Origin: Aporrectodea caliginosa
Taxonomy: Eukaryota > Annelida > Clitellata > Crassiclitellata > Lumbricidae
NCBI GenBank assembly: GCA_020284085.1
Contig: JACEVL010000771.1
Coordinates: forward strand, 487,001-551,000
Length of the DNA: 64,000 nt
Direction of reading: 5' to 3'
Position 1 is the first letter of the stretch, and the number at the start of each line of letters is the position of its first letter. Position numbers and translations under genes: made by a program. Shown here piece after piece: positions 52,601 to 63,924 of the stretch. A model generated the notes under the pieces. It saw only the letters and a program-made list of their open reading frames with translations. It did not search any database and was not told where the DNA came from.

Positions 52601-55600
52601 ACGCATAGAATTACGTCATTTTTCTGGCTACCGCAGGGATAGGCTGTTGTTTATAAGCGTCATTTTCGGAAACAATTAGACTACGAGACCTGTTTTACGT
52701 AACAGTAACAGTAACAGTAACAGTAGTTGGTTGTAAAGAAATGGTTTTCAGTGCAGAGGACAAGATTTTAATCAAGGAGTTGAGAGAGACGAAGGGGTAT
52801 GGCGTAGGAGACTCATTACAGAATTTCCAATGAAAAATTGGTCCCTAGCTGGTGTCAGCAAGCTGTTAAAAAGATTGCCACAACCGGATCAGTTGCAAGG
52901 AAACCACGAGACGCAAACAAAACCATGGACGCAAACAAATATCAATGCTGTCGGAGAACTGGTGCTGAGTCAGGATGATCAGCCGCGCACGCATCTGTCG
53001 ATGCGTTTTACGTGTTGGTAACTTGGTTCCTGAACCACCGAATTTCATAACGGTATATCATCGTAACCGTTGCATCAATTGTAATAAAATTTGCAGGGTT
53101 TAGATAGAATAGACTGAAGTTCATGTGCACCAAATTTAGTACCTATAGTAGTACAATTGACCAAGATATTTAACAAAGTCTAGGGGTCTACTTTATCGTG
53201 GACACAGTGTATAATTGTATGCTTGTATGTGTGCTTGCGTCTATATATGTATGCATGCATGTGTTTGTATGTATGTATGTAAACGAGACTGGATTAATAA
53301 TGTTTAGTTTCTGGTAAATACATAGAGTAGATCATTCTGCGTTATTCCAATTGGTGCTTTGCGTGATTCACATATCTAGTGAAATGGCATATCCGTATCT
53401 AAATCGTTTTTTTTCAACTGTCGTCTAAAGTTATAGATGCATTTAATAAGCATTTACTAAAGTCTAGAAGGTGAACTTGATCCGTGGCTTGTTCTGTAAT
53501 GCTTCTTTTGCTTTAGATTAACGTAACCTACTTCTTGGTGAAAGATCTCAGTTCTATCAACAATGTCACAGAGAAAGTGGTCAAGCAGGTCTGTTCCTTT
53601 AAGGTTAGAGTGAGATCACTTCTTCTACAATCATTTAGGAAACACTTGATAAAAGAAATCTCAGAAATTTGGCCTGAAATCTAGACTATTCTGCATTCTA
53701 GGTCAAGAGTATAGTTCTAGGTACCAATTTCTTCAATTGATAACGTGCAACACTCTGTGTCTTCATCGATGATAATGAAGATACTTACTGAACCAGAATG
53801 CAATTATTTTATTTAAAGTTAAGTGATGTGATCTGTAAAGGATTGTACATGGAAAGTACATGCATAGAAGAGCCACAATGCAGATGAGCTGAGTGCTCGA
53901 GCAGAAATGGAAGCTCCTCGAGAAATCCCAGCGCACCGTGAACTGCCTTCCCTAGCTCAGGGCAATTCCCTTTGGCCTGTAAAAAAAGACGCAGTACCTC
54001 TTCATCTTACCTGCTGTTCAACGTGAACTGTTTAAAGATAGTTTCATAAACCGATGTATCTTTAGCAATATTTGTGTGTGCATGCAGGTCTGACGTCTGT
54101 AGCACTTGTTCCCGCTAGAATCTATTATTTCATGATTGTGATCGTTCCATTCAATGCAATGCATTTACTTTGGTTAGATGCAGTGAGGGCTATATCCTTA
54201 ATTAATTGTGTTGGATATACTAAATCACCTAGGTTGCCACGATTTCAGGTATAACTTGCCGCTTTAGTTTCGCTGCTCCTTAAATAAAAGTACACGCTTT
54301 CTAAATATGTTTCACTTAGTACGCCATAATATGAGATTATTAGCTACTGTTAGTTTTTTTTATAATCTGAACTCTTCTGAGTAATAACTGTGGTCATGTA
54401 CAAGACATAAAGAGCTCCGAAATATAATTCAGTATGATTGCCGAAATACTGAATGAACTTTTTAAAGCCTTGCTACCAGTCAGTGGAGCCACACAGATAA
54501 ATGCATCGGACTGGAAGAATGCGATATGGGGAAAGATGTCCATCGAGGCATGTTCTGAGTGACGAGTTCTTGATGCTGTGGCGGTCATAGCGCTCTCTAG
54601 CTTCACGAAATTCAGCAACGTCTGTGGATAGAGCAGTTTTGTTACCCGACCCTTACCAACCCATAACGCATTACTGTTACCCGCACAGGTAACCGACCCG
54701 TACTCAAACTAACACGGCGACCCAACCCAACCTCTGGTACCCTACTTACCACGTTATTAGCAGTATATGTATTCAAGTCTATTGTTTTGTATTGTTCCGG
54801 ATGTGTATTGTACTGGATTGACTGGATTAGAACGGCTCTGTAAAGGATTGTACATTGAAAGTTCATGCATAGAAGAACCATAATGCAGATGAGTGGAGTG
54901 CTCGAGCAGAAATGGAAGCTCCTCGAGAAATCACAGAGCACCGTGAACTGCCTTCCCTAGCGCAGGGCAATTCCCATTGGCTTGTAAAAAAGGTGTACCT
55001 TTTCATCTTGCCTTCTGTTTAAACGTAAAAATTTTTAAAGATGGTTTTATAAGCCGATGTATGTTTAGCTATATTAGTGTGTGCATTCAGGTCTCTCCTC
55101 TTCAAGAACTCTTACCCAGACTCAACTGATCATCTACCTTCAAACTCTCGACCCAAACGACACCCAACTTAGCAGTTACTCTGACCCCTCTGATCCTCTG
55201 GAAACCGGACTCGGACCTCCTTCGGACTACTCTTCGGGACAATCCTTTTGACTAGACGCAGCGCTCGCGAATAAGCTGGTGCCCTGCGCTTGGCTTTCGA
55301 GTGGCGCTTTAGAAGTTTGGAGATTACGATTACGTTACGATTACGATGCAATGTACTTACTTTGGTTGGATGCAATAAGGGCTACATCCTTAATTAATTG
55401 TGTTGCATAGCCTAAATCACCTTGTTTGCCACGGTTTAAGGTATAACTTTCCGCTTTAGTTTCGCTGCTCCTTAAATAAAAGTACACTCTATCTAAATAT
55501 GTTTCAATTAGTACGCCATAAAATGGGATTATTAGCTACTCTTAGGTTTTTTATAATCTGAACTCTTCTGAGTAATAACTGTGGTCATGTACAAGACATA

Positions 55601-55978
55601 AGGAGCTCAGAAATATAATTCAGTATGATTGCCGAAATACTGAATGAACTTTTTAAAGCCTTGCTACCAGTCAGTGGAGCCACAAAGATAAATGCATCGG
55701 ACTGGAAGAATACAATATTGAAATAGATGTCCATCGAGTCATGTTCTGAGTGAAGTGTGTTCTTGATGCTGTGGCTGTCATAGCGTTCTTTAGTCTAGTT
55801 CCACTAAATTCTGAAATGCAAAGATATTTCTAGTTTTCGTAAGGCTGAATATCAGATTATCTGGGTCAGTTCAATCGCTATTGGAAAACGTAACTCTTAG
55901 TGCTGTTGCATTCTGTTGTAGGGGACAAGCGTTCTGGGTGCTATTGTTGGAGGTGTTTCCAGTATCCTCGGATTTTAA
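42339..55978 (+). CDS. Small secreted vWA-domain protein V3
   Basis: Exons are 42339-42399, 42771-42966, 49930-50233, 53517-53603 and 55922-55978, in phases 1,2,0,0; 705 nt, about 234 residues. Signal MSTRLLLIAILAAGRSVSSE. vWA segments: KLDLVFLIDGSIC, CPDWIYLLQFVRNIV, DATRVALITVSSEG, MNSLSSAIDKV, MVAIAITDGTP, ending VVKQVCSFK. The MIDAS is degenerate as in V2, and here even the GG of the second loop is changed (GEEIVS). The last exon encodes GTSVLGAIVGGVSSILGF. Introns 2 and 3 (7.0 and 3.3 kb) are inflated by at least six mobile elements. Intron 4 contains an internal duplication of about 1 kb. Extracellular; binding partner unknown. Confidence 0.86.
43909..45570 (-). mobile_element. piggyBac-like element in V3 intron 2
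   Basis: Bounded by TTAA at 43909-43912 and 45567-45570, with imperfect inverted ends (ACCTTTATTTACCCAC and, at the other end reversed, CCTTTATTTAACCAAC). The reverse frame near 44158-44376 has a Cys-rich end (CKSCEKC, CVRCLKK, then NCFESFHTFK) like the C-terminal zinc domain of piggyBac transposases. The rest is decayed. TTCCAAAAATGGAA occurs near both ends. Confidence 0.6.
45571..45954 (-). repeat. Inverted LINE-like 3' region
   Basis: TCTATAAAGCGCTTCTCACAG and GAGGCGCTCCCAGTG match the reversed 3' UTR style of L2-type LINEs. It continues across the MITE at 45963-46536 to about 46620. Coding similarity is not recognisable. Confidence 0.5.
45963..46536. mobile_element. GC-rich hAT-type MITE
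   Basis: Ends TAGAGAGTGACATGGGGA and its reverse complement, flanked by perfect 8-bp duplications CCTAGGTT (45955-45962, 46537-46544). One half is built of CCGCGGTAAT repeats, the other of GGGGATGGGGTGGGATGGGG repeats. No transposase is encoded. Confidence 0.9.
46727..46835 (+). repeat. Direct repeat flanking a 2.6 kb inserted block
   Basis: The sequence TTGTCAGTCACATAACGTACG...CCATACATGAAATG recurs at 49442-49530. V2 has a single counterpart near 35090-35160. The block between was therefore gained by a duplication or insertion in unit 3 only. Confidence 0.7.
47050..47230 (-). repeat. LINE 3' end inside the foldback element
   Basis: Reversed version of the ending at 55090-55345: AATCGTAATAGTAATCTCC, TATAGCGCCACTCGAAAGCC and TCCGGTTTCCAGAGGATCAG all match that element on the other strand. 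Confidence 0.7.
48780..49025. repeat. TACTCTAGAGTA tandem array
   Basis: About eight units of roughly 30 bp with the pattern TATTATGTACTCTAGAGTACG then TTGTGCCTAGG, forming the inner part of the right terminal repeat of the foldback-like element. TACTCTAGAGTA is a perfect palindrome. Confidence 0.85.
49055..49440 (+). repeat. Retroposon-like tail region
   Basis: Ends TTTAATAAAGAACATAC and a CTTACTTACTTACTTT run, as in LINE or SINE 3' ends. No protein similarity is recognised upstream. Confidence 0.4.
49560..49790. repeat. (ATGT)n microsatellite, V3 intron 2
   Basis: A long near-perfect GTAT run, about 26 units uninterrupted in the middle. Long MYVC/TYIH frames on both strands are artefacts. 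Confidence 0.97.
50536..52056 (+). mobile_element. 5'-truncated LINE with RT in V3 intron 3
   Basis: Encodes the RT from FFDLAKAFDTVDHSILLTKL through GVPQGSILSPLLFLLYINDL and the catalytic FADDT to a C-terminal PSVWNNLPKSLRTLPNLALF. The first frame (50543-51445) is broken by a 16-bp tandem duplication at 51425-51456 and resumes to the stop at 51716. The 3' UTR has a hairpin GGGACT-TC-AGTCCC (51885-51898) and the tail is (TTGA)n. Jockey/CR1/L2 group; exact clade unresolved. Otherwise well preserved, so young. Confidence 0.93.
52126..52347 (+). repeat. L2-type LINE 3' end
   Basis: Encodes NRAFSVAGPMIWNGLPLELR and KTVLFGRVGVGSASE-stop. GGCGCTATATAAA and a GAATGAATGAATAA tail follow. It is preceded by a (TTGA)n run that may be the tail of the LINE just upstream. 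Confidence 0.88.
52398..53209 (+). mobile_element. Deleted Tc1/mariner-type transposon with long TIRs
   Basis: Ends CACTGTGTCCACGATAAAGT and its reverse complement, with inverted repeats of about 210 bp (52398-52607 and 53000-53209) and TA on both sides. The interior starts MVFSAEDKILIKELRETKGYG. After frame breaks it reads MKNWSLAGVSKLLKRL and LVLSQDDQPRTHLS, the N-terminal helix-turn-helix part of an IS630/Tc1-type transposase. The catalytic part is deleted. Confidence 0.93.
53826..55780 (+). repeat. Internal duplication in V3 intron 4
   Basis: Two head-to-tail copies (about 53826-54620 and 54621-55780) match the single block at about 37537-38530 in V2. The junction at 54620/54621 joins TTCAGCAACG to TCTGTGGATAGAGC. 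The second copy carries the LINE end at 55090-55345. Confidence 0.8.
55090..55345 (+). repeat. LINE 3' end with (GATTAC)n tail
   Basis: The insertion replaces part of the paralogous intron sequence. It ends GCGCTTTAGAAGTTTGGAGA then GATTACGATTACG. Related ends lie at 5095-5170 and, inverted, at 47050-47230. Confidence 0.65.
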
Positions 55979-56218
55979 AAACACCTACGCGTCAAATCTT
56001 CCTTTAATTCAAATTAGACTTTTCTCTGCCAGGCTTGAACTATCAATGCATTTTGGCAGTGACGTCTGCTACTGAGAAAATACTTAGCTAGTGAACTATG
56101 CATTGTATTCAGAAAAAATTATAGAACTTTTTGAATTTAGAATACAAGTTAGTCCTTTGATGGCCTGACGAAATCATAGTTATCGTAGCTTCTTCGTTTG
56201 GAAATTATATATTCTTGC

Positions 56219-56224
56219 AATAAA
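56219..56224 (+). terminator. AATAAA polyadenylation signal of V3
   Basis: AATAAA about 240 bp after the V3 stop, at the same alignment position as in V2. Confidence 0.55.
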
Positions 56225-56534
56225 GATTTCATTTGCTTAAATAATTTCAACGTGCCTTCAGATCGGTGTGCGCGATAGTGTAAGTGGTTAGCTAGACTGT
56301 CAGTTGAGCAGTCAGAGGTTCACAAACCAGCCAGAGGCCCAGAGCAGATTTTTTTGAGAATATCTGCTTCACCTTTGTTCCTTGCCAAATCAGTTATAAT
56401 TATTACAATGACCTATGATATAAATGTGAAGATCAGACGGCAGGGAGAGGATCTGAGCTGGAGCTTCAAAAGCTCATGATATTAGAGAGAGTGATAATAT
56501 AGTTTTTACATACATGCAGACAGAGACACGGTCG

Positions 56535-56770
56535 ACTATAATGATTGAACGACTGGAGAGGACGTACGGTATGCGCTTTGTATCACTCGACTGGCTCCGT
56601 TCTTACCTCAGCGGTCGCAGACAGACGGTGCTCTACGATGGACTTTTATCACCAGACCTATTCGCTCCCTCGTCTGCGACGTCCATCAAGGCTTTGTGCT
56701 CGGACCTCTGCTGTTCCTGCTGTATACGGCCGACGTTGGTCACCAGGCCACCATCCGGTCGACAGGATCA
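56535..56770 (+). pseudogene. LINE RT fragment, unit 3
   Basis: Same RT fragment as at 39250 (ERLERTYGMRFVSLDWLRSY, LSGRRQTVLYDG), with frameshifts in the GVPQG part and a shorter 3' end. Confidence 0.85.
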
Positions 56771-57129
56771 GCTTCCAAGAGAGACAAAAAAGACAGAGAG
56801 ATGGTGCGACACAGACAAAGATAGAGAGCAAGAAAGAAATAGAGTATTCTTTCGAGATGCTGATTAAATTAAATTGAGGACTAAAGTAGTCATTCGAATA
56901 TAATGTGCCATGTGGTTGATAAGTTTCTATAGAAGTCACATTCATGCACTCTATGTAAAGCAAATCTGCATCTAAACAGAAGTTCACGCATACGAAAGAG
57001 ACAATAAATACTTTCAAGATTCTTATACGATAGTGTTGTGGCAAGTTTCGGATTCGTCCTCAGATTTGACAGGGCTAACGTTAGGTTACTAGCCTAAGTT
57101 TCTGGCAGCACAATTCCCTATTAAAATCC

Positions 57130-57850
57130 TATGCAGTTGGACTCACACCGAGAACATTGAAGTGTTGCAAATTACTAGGTCAAAACTAAATTATTAAGCG
57201 CTTGCACTTTATAGGATACTGGCAAGTGTAGATGAGTCAAAAAAATTCGAGTAGGCCTAAGCTTGTAAAGTCAACTTTTTTGGATTCACGGTCTGTGGCC
57301 ACCAAGCGTCCATTTTAGACCTCCGTTGTTCCTTGCTCGGTAAACACAACTCGGAGTTCTTCACAGTTGAGGAAAGAATCAGTTAATCGGAATTTGCAAT
57401 CAATCTTAGCGCGTAATTCAGATGCAGCCTTTCAAATAAATCGTCTGAAATGTCAATTCTGCTCCATCGATCATCAACTACTGAACTAACACGTCAACAG
57501 CATACCGCGCGAACAATATAATATGTGCACTAAAGTATTTCTTATTAATTTTATTGAACATAGATGAGATTGTTCGAATTTGACAGCCTGTAATTATTAA
57601 TGGTTTGACACTTTAGGTCAAGTATAACTTTCATGTATAGTATATGACGGCATTTATCATTTGCGGCGTTACTTCAAGTAGGCTCTATCATGTATGATCA
57701 AACGCTTCGACCCTGTTGATTTGGACACAGGCAATCTAAGGGCTTACAGAAGTGGCCGAAGCTTGTTTGAAACCGAAGACGACGAGAAGCACTGCAACTC
57801 TCCTAATGCAGCGCTTTATAAACACTCGGCAATATACCGAGAAGGCCATC
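57130..57850 (+). pseudogene. Decayed copy of EGF terminal-exon region, unit 3
   Basis: Homologous to 14583-15260. Closest to the unit 2 copy at 39858-40530. Frame broken. Confidence 0.7.
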
Positions 57851-58353
57851 GAGATCGTGTCATAATAATAATTTATTATGTCGACATGGCGTTTTTAGAA
57901 CCTTCGTGAAACATCATTTCTTCATCTGAATAGCCAGGAAATAATTTTACCCAATGCAAAGTAACGTATCTTAAATATACATATATAACCCAGGATATAG
58001 CAGATATCACTTAGCAAGTCTTAGCGGTTTGTTATATTATTATTATATCCCTTGATTATAACTATAATTCAGAGTGATTTTATTACAAGGCACCGACGTA
58101 AGTGAAGACATGCCCCGAATGTTATTCCAATGTCAGGCGTCTTTAAAAACTTAAAACAATGTTATTAAGGTTTCACTGTAGTCTACATAAAACATAATTA
58201 TTTTGTTTAATTGAAAAGCCAATAAATAATGTTTACCTTTGCAAAGTAACGAGTCTTACCAATACAATTAACCCATGACATGGGGATGTCACTTGGCGGG
58301 GTTGATGCTGACAGTTGATACAGGAAAGAAGAAACTACACAATCAGACTGCCC

Positions 58354-58565
<212 letters not shown>

Positions 58566-58708
58566 GACTATATTTTGCATTCTAGGTCAAGAGTATCATC
58601 TAGGTACGTTGTTCTATGTTTTCAATTCTATTTGTTTTGTATTGTTCCGGATCTGTATAATTGTACTGGATTGACTAGATTAGAAAGGCTCCGTAAAGGA
58701 TTGTATAA

Positions 58709-59683
58709 CCCTCAGGCTACCAAGCTTTTTTTGTAACACTGACTACCAAGGGGGGGTGGTTACCACCCCCTTTCTGGATTTCGTGTTTGGTTTCACATAT
58801 CATAACTTGTAATATAGCATTGGATTCAGCATTCAATTCTGCACAGAATGGTATATTTAGTTGTACATTATGTGAATGCACCTCGAAATTACAGCATTTT
58901 TAACAAAGGAACCGATAAGTAGCGATATTTTATATTATTTCGTACATTTTTTACACTTTTTGGACAAAAAAATAAGATTATGTGTGTTTTGAAACTGATC
59001 TATGTATCCAAGATACACAAATACATCCCTACACATGTTTATATACGTGTAAATATACATCCATACATATATATCCAATTATCCATACATATATATCGGT
59101 TTTACATTGTGAAGCTGTATTCAGCCATTTTCACACAGATTACGCGTATTATTATTTATTTTGATCACTTTCGGTTTTCAAAAGACAAACATGTAAGTAT
59201 GCAAATGAAGCCCTACATTCCCTCTAAAGAATGGTATATTTGTTTCTCTTCTGGGAAGAAAACTGAATACGCTACAGACAAAAAACTAAGGGGGAGTCCT
59301 TCCATTCAGCCATTTTTCACGCATATTACGGGTATTATTATTTATTTTGATCACTTCCGGTTTTCCAAAGACAAACATTTAAGTATGCAAATGAAGCCCT
59401 ACATTCCTTCTAAAGAATGGTATATTTGGTTCTCTTATAGGAAGAATAGTCAATAAGTTACAGTCGAAAAACTAGGGGGGTGGTATCCACCCCCTGGTGC
59501 CTCAGGTATATCGGGTATAACTTTTGAATGGCGTGGGCTACCACCATGATGTTTACGTCAAAATGTGCGCCAATGAATCTGCTACAGCTACGTAAATTGC
59601 AAAAATTATATTCCATATGAAAAACATTTTTAGGCATAAAAACGTAGGGGGGTGGCAACCACCCCCCCTTGGTAGCCTGAGGG
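58709..59683. mobile_element. TTAA-site MITE with internal tandem repeat
   Basis: Ends CCCTCAGGCTACCAAG and its reverse complement. The right flank is TTAA (59684-59687) and the left is ATAA, so a TTAA duplication with one change is likely. CCCT ends plus TTAA fit piggyBac-type elements. Inside, a block of about 185 bp starting CAGCCATTTT is present twice (59122 and 59307). No transposase. Confidence 0.7.
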
Positions 59684-59694
59684 TTAATACATGT

Positions 59695-60894
59695 ACATTA
59701 AATTCAATTCAATTCAATTCTTTTTATTGAAGCCACTAAAGTGAAACAAAGGTAACATGATTAGTTTGCATTGATCGTATCACAACACAGTAGCAGCAAG
59801 ATTATTTTCCATCACTAGCCACAAAAGGGAACCCCGAAAGGACAACAGTCCCGCTAGCTAGGGTCACCTAAGTTATTACTATTATCGCAGTACATGATAA
59901 CAACAGGAGCGACTTAGAGTCAATAATATTCAGTTTCGCACCAAAAAAGCTATTGCGAAAAAACATATAATCCTTAACTACATACAAATTAAACAAAAAA
60001 CACCTTAACTAGAATCAAACCAAACCAAGCAGATATTGGTTACCCTTACCAATCAGGTTAAACATAGCAAACGTGAATACATTTAAATACAAGAAAGGAC
60101 GAGAAAAGCAAGAATTAAACAGAATGAAAAGAGAACACAAAAACTGAACCAAAATTTATAAAGAACACTACCAAATCAAAGAGTTAGACAAGCTGTGATT
60201 CCAGTAGTATTTTGCGCAGTGACTTTTGAATAAGTAAAGGTTAGGCAGTTTGCGAATATTTAAAGGCAGACTGTTCCACGCAGCTGGGCCAGTGCATTTA
60301 ATCGAAAAGAGACACGAATTTGTACGAGCAAATCCTGTCCGATAATCATCTCTGGCTCTGGTGTAGTGAGCATGTACGTCAGACACACAGGGGAAATAGT
60401 CTTTGAAGGCAGGTGGTAATAAATTATTGGTAAAGCGGAACATAAATTCACATATTTGCGATTTATTAATTTGATCAATTTTTAAGAAACGAAGATCTTG
60501 AAATATCTGTCTCGTGTGGGAGCTGTATGGAGCGCCAGCGATAATACGAACCGCTCTCTTCTGTAGTATATGCAACCTCGTCAATCTGGTCTGGTAATTA
60601 GAAGCCCATACGATGTTGCAATAGACCAAGTAAGGTTGGATGAGGGAATAGTATAAGTTGGAAATAATATTTCGGGGTAGCAAGTAAGATATTCGAGATA
60701 ATAATTATCCCCACATTCTTAGCTATTTTATTAGATATGTGGGCTATATGCTCCTTCCAGGTTAAATGTTCGTCAACGTACACACCAAGAAATTTGGTAG
60801 ACTTAACTTGCAGAATAGGTTTATTATCAATGGAGATATTGAAGTTTTGATTAGGTATAGGTTTTCTATGAGAGCACAAGATAATAAGACACAT
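59695..60894 (-). mobile_element. 5'-truncated LINE, inverted
   Basis: The reverse strand encodes the RT C-terminal part: KSTKFLGVYVDEHLTWKEHI, then after a frameshift LYYSLIQPYLVYCNIVWASN, then PAAWNSLPLNIRKLPNLYLF. This is the same order as the LINE at 50536 but a different family. The 3' UTR has a GGGAC...GTCC hairpin (59840-59852 on +) and the tail is (GAATT)n. Confidence 0.92.
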
Positions 60895-61716
60895 TGAAAG
60901 TACATGAATAGAAGAGCCACAATGCAGATGAACTGAGTGCTCGAGCAGAAATGGAAGCTCCTCAAGAAATCCATTGTTTTATTATTCCGGATGTGTATTG
61001 TACTGTATCGACTGGATTAAACAGGCTCGCTAAATGACAAGACATGAAAACTGATGTGTATTGTACTGGATTGACTGGATTAGAAAGGCTCTGTAAAGGA
61101 TTGTATACATTGAAAAGTACATGCATAGAAGAGATGAGCTGAGTACTCGAGCATGTTGACCAAGAAACGGAAGCTCGACGAGAATTCACAGCGCACTGTG
61201 AACTGCCTTCACTAGCTCAGGGCACCTCTCATTGGCTGGTAAAAAAGAAGCGGTACCTCTTCATCTTACCTACTGTTCAACGTACACTTTTTTAAATAGC
61301 TTTATGAACCGATGTATAGCTATAGCTATATTTGTGTGTGCACTGTGCTCTGTGCATGCAGGTCTGTATCACTTGTTCTTGTCTATTTTATGATTCGCAA
61401 TGCAATGCACTTACTCTGTCTGGTTAGATGCAATAAGGGCTACATCTCTACTTTATTGTGTTGCATAGCCTATCACCTTGTTTTCCATGGTTTTTGGTTG
61501 CTTGCCGCTTTATTTTCGCAAAGTACACTATGTCTCAATAGGTTTCATTTAGCAAGCCATAAAATAAAGAGCTCCGAAATATAATTCAGTATGATTGCCG
61601 AAGTACTGAATGAACTTTTTAAAGCCTTCCTGCCAGTCAGTGGAGCCACAAAGATAAATGCATCGGACTGGAAGAATGCGATTTGGGGAAAGATGTCCAT
61701 CGAGTCATTTTCTGAG

Positions 61717-61977
61717 CATAGGCGCAACCACCCTATGGGACCCGTGGGTCGCATGCCCCCAACTTTCGAACACGTTGGGACGGTCCCCTCCAACTTTTGA
61801 AAATGGTGAGGTAGACAAGACCCCGATGGGGGAGCTTACGACGCTCCCCCATACCCCTAGTCGTTAAGGGTTTCTTGCCTTCGGCAATCGCAGCTTCGCG
61901 CCTTCGGCGCTCGCAATCTCCCCGCCACTCAGACTTCAAGTTGGTCCCCAACTTTTGGACCGTGGTTGCGCCCCTGG
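61717..61977. mobile_element. 261-bp hAT-type MITE
   Basis: Ends CATAGGCGCAACCA and TGGTTGCGCCCCTGG, flanked by 8-bp duplications TTTCTGAG (61709-61716 and 61978-61985). The paralogous places near 54555 and 55750 read GTTCTGAGTGA without the insert. Confidence 0.82.
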
Positions 61978-62174
61978 TTTCTGAGTGACGTGTTCATGAT
62001 GGTCATAACGGCGGTCGATGGTCATAACGGCGGTCATAGCGTTCTCTAGTTCCACGAAATTCAGCAATGCAAAATATTTGTAGTTTTCGTAAGGCTGAAT
62101 ACCAGACTATCTGGGTCAGTTCATTAGCTATTGGAACACGTAACTTGTAGTGCTGTTTTTGCATTCTGTTGTAG

Positions 62175-62231
62175 GGGACAAGCGTTCTGGGTGCGATTGT
62201 TGGAGGTGTTTCCAGTATCCTCGGATTTTAA
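62175..62231 (+). pseudogene. Orphan vWA-family terminal exon, unit 4
   Basis: Acceptor ...TTCTGTTGTAG then GTSVLGAIVGGVSSILGF-stop, identical in protein to V3 exon 5. No vWA exons lie between 55978 and here, so this is the remnant of a fourth copy that lost exons 1-4. The AATAAA found in V2 and V3 is changed here (CAACGAAG). Confidence 0.75.
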
Positions 62232-62778
62232 TATACATTTTACGCGTCAAATCTTTCTTTCATTCAAATTTGACTTTTCTCCGTCATACTTGAACTAGCT
62301 ATCAATGAATTTTGGTCATGACGTCTGCTTTTGAGACAATACTTAGCTAGTGAACTATACAATGTATTCAGCTGAAATTATAGAACTGTTAGATTTTAGA
62401 ATACAAGTTAGTCCTTTGTTTGCCTGTCGAACTCATAATTATCGTAACTTCTTCGTTTGGAAATTATATATTCTTGCAACGAAGACATCGTTTGATTAAT
62501 TAAGTTCAATGTGCCTTAAGATAGGGGTGTGCGATAATGTAGTGGTTAGCTAGACTGTGAATTGAGCAGTCAGAGGTTCACAAACCCGCCAGAGCAGATT
62601 TTGTTCGAGAGTTCTGCTTCATCTTCGTTCCTTGCCAACTCAGTAATAATGAGTACAATGACCGTATGATATCAATGTGAAGATCAGACGGCAGGGAGAG
62701 GATATGAGCTGGAGCTTCAAAAACTCATGATATTAGAGAGAGTGATATAGTTTTTACATGCATGCAGACAGAGACTGT

Positions 62779-63015
62779 AATGATTGAACGATTGGAGAGG
62801 ACATGCGGTATCCGCTTTGTATCACTCGACTAGCTCCGTTCTTACATCAGCGGTCGCAGACAGACGGTGCTCTACGATGGAGTTTTATCACCTGTTCGCT
62901 CCCTCGTCTGCGGCGTCCCTCAACGCTATGTGCTCGGACCGCTGCTTTTCCTGCTCTATACGGCCGACGTTGGTCACCAGGCCACCATCCGGTCGACAGG
63001 CTCGAACGGGGCAGT
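62779..63015 (+). pseudogene. LINE RT fragment, unit 4
   Basis: Same fragment as in units 2 and 3 (RSLVCGVPQRYVLGPLLFLL then YTADVG), with an internal stop (TAG in the LD.LRS part). Confidence 0.85.
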
Positions 63016-63064
63016 AAGCGACGCGTCCAAGAGAGACAGATCAAGACAGAGAGATGGGGCGACA

Positions 63065-63924
63065 AGACATAGATAGCATCAACTATCTCAGGCAGTGAAG
63101 CAAATATATTACTTACTTGATCATTATGGACAGGGTCACATGGCCTATTTTATTCTTTAACGTTCCTGCAGGTTTGGGGGGTTCATTAGATGTTTTACGG
63201 AAATTACGTTTGGAGCGATGAATAAAATTGACGTTCCACCGACGCTAGTTCAAATCAGTGAGCAGCAAATTATGAACGCTCAAGCAGAATTTCGGTCAGT
63301 TTGCACTGAAGCAAGACGCTTTGTGCCAAAACCATGTAGGCCTATGACAGTGTAGCCAGTTGACAAGCTCGGTGACGGTGAGCAGCTGTCAAAACCGACA
63401 TCACAGACACTGATTCCAAAACAACTGAAAGGCTCTACATTTACATAATCCGAACAGGTGACAACAACTAATTTGCCTGCAAACAAATCATAGCGTAATC
63501 TACGTCCAGATTAGGCCTACCGTCCGTGTTCAGTGATTTTGTTGTGACCGAACGAATTCCATCTGGAACTGATGGCATCTGAATCGAGTCAGACTTACAA
63601 TGAGTCTGACTCGGCCTATGGTTCCTGTTCATTGACCGAGTGAAGAGCAAGAACACCTTCGTGTATACTATACTATACACTGCACCAGGAATTGTGCCGG
63701 CGTTTCTCTCGCTTGACATCCAGCATCACGCTCGGTATTCAGTCGTGCGACCCATGCAAGGACATTTTCTTCAACGTGGATCTCTTGCAGCGAATGGCTC
63801 GAAACTATGCCACAAACGTTGATTCAAGGGCAAGCATTCGAGCGATTGTAGCAAACTATGGCGAAGACAAACAGTCTAAGACGCTCTCAGAAGTACTGAA
63901 ACTAATTGAATTAATTCAAATCAT
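63065..63924. other. No gene recognised
   Basis: Sequence leaves the repeat unit at about 63065. A hairpin GAGTCAGACT/AGTCTGACTC lies at 63586-63612. Short open frames on both strands show no domain I recognise. Confidence 0.5.

Noticed and set aside
58980..59456. A 158-codon frame with a duplicated DHFRFSKDKH segment.
   Set aside because: Lies wholly inside the TTAA MITE and reflects its 185-bp tandem repeat; no known domain.
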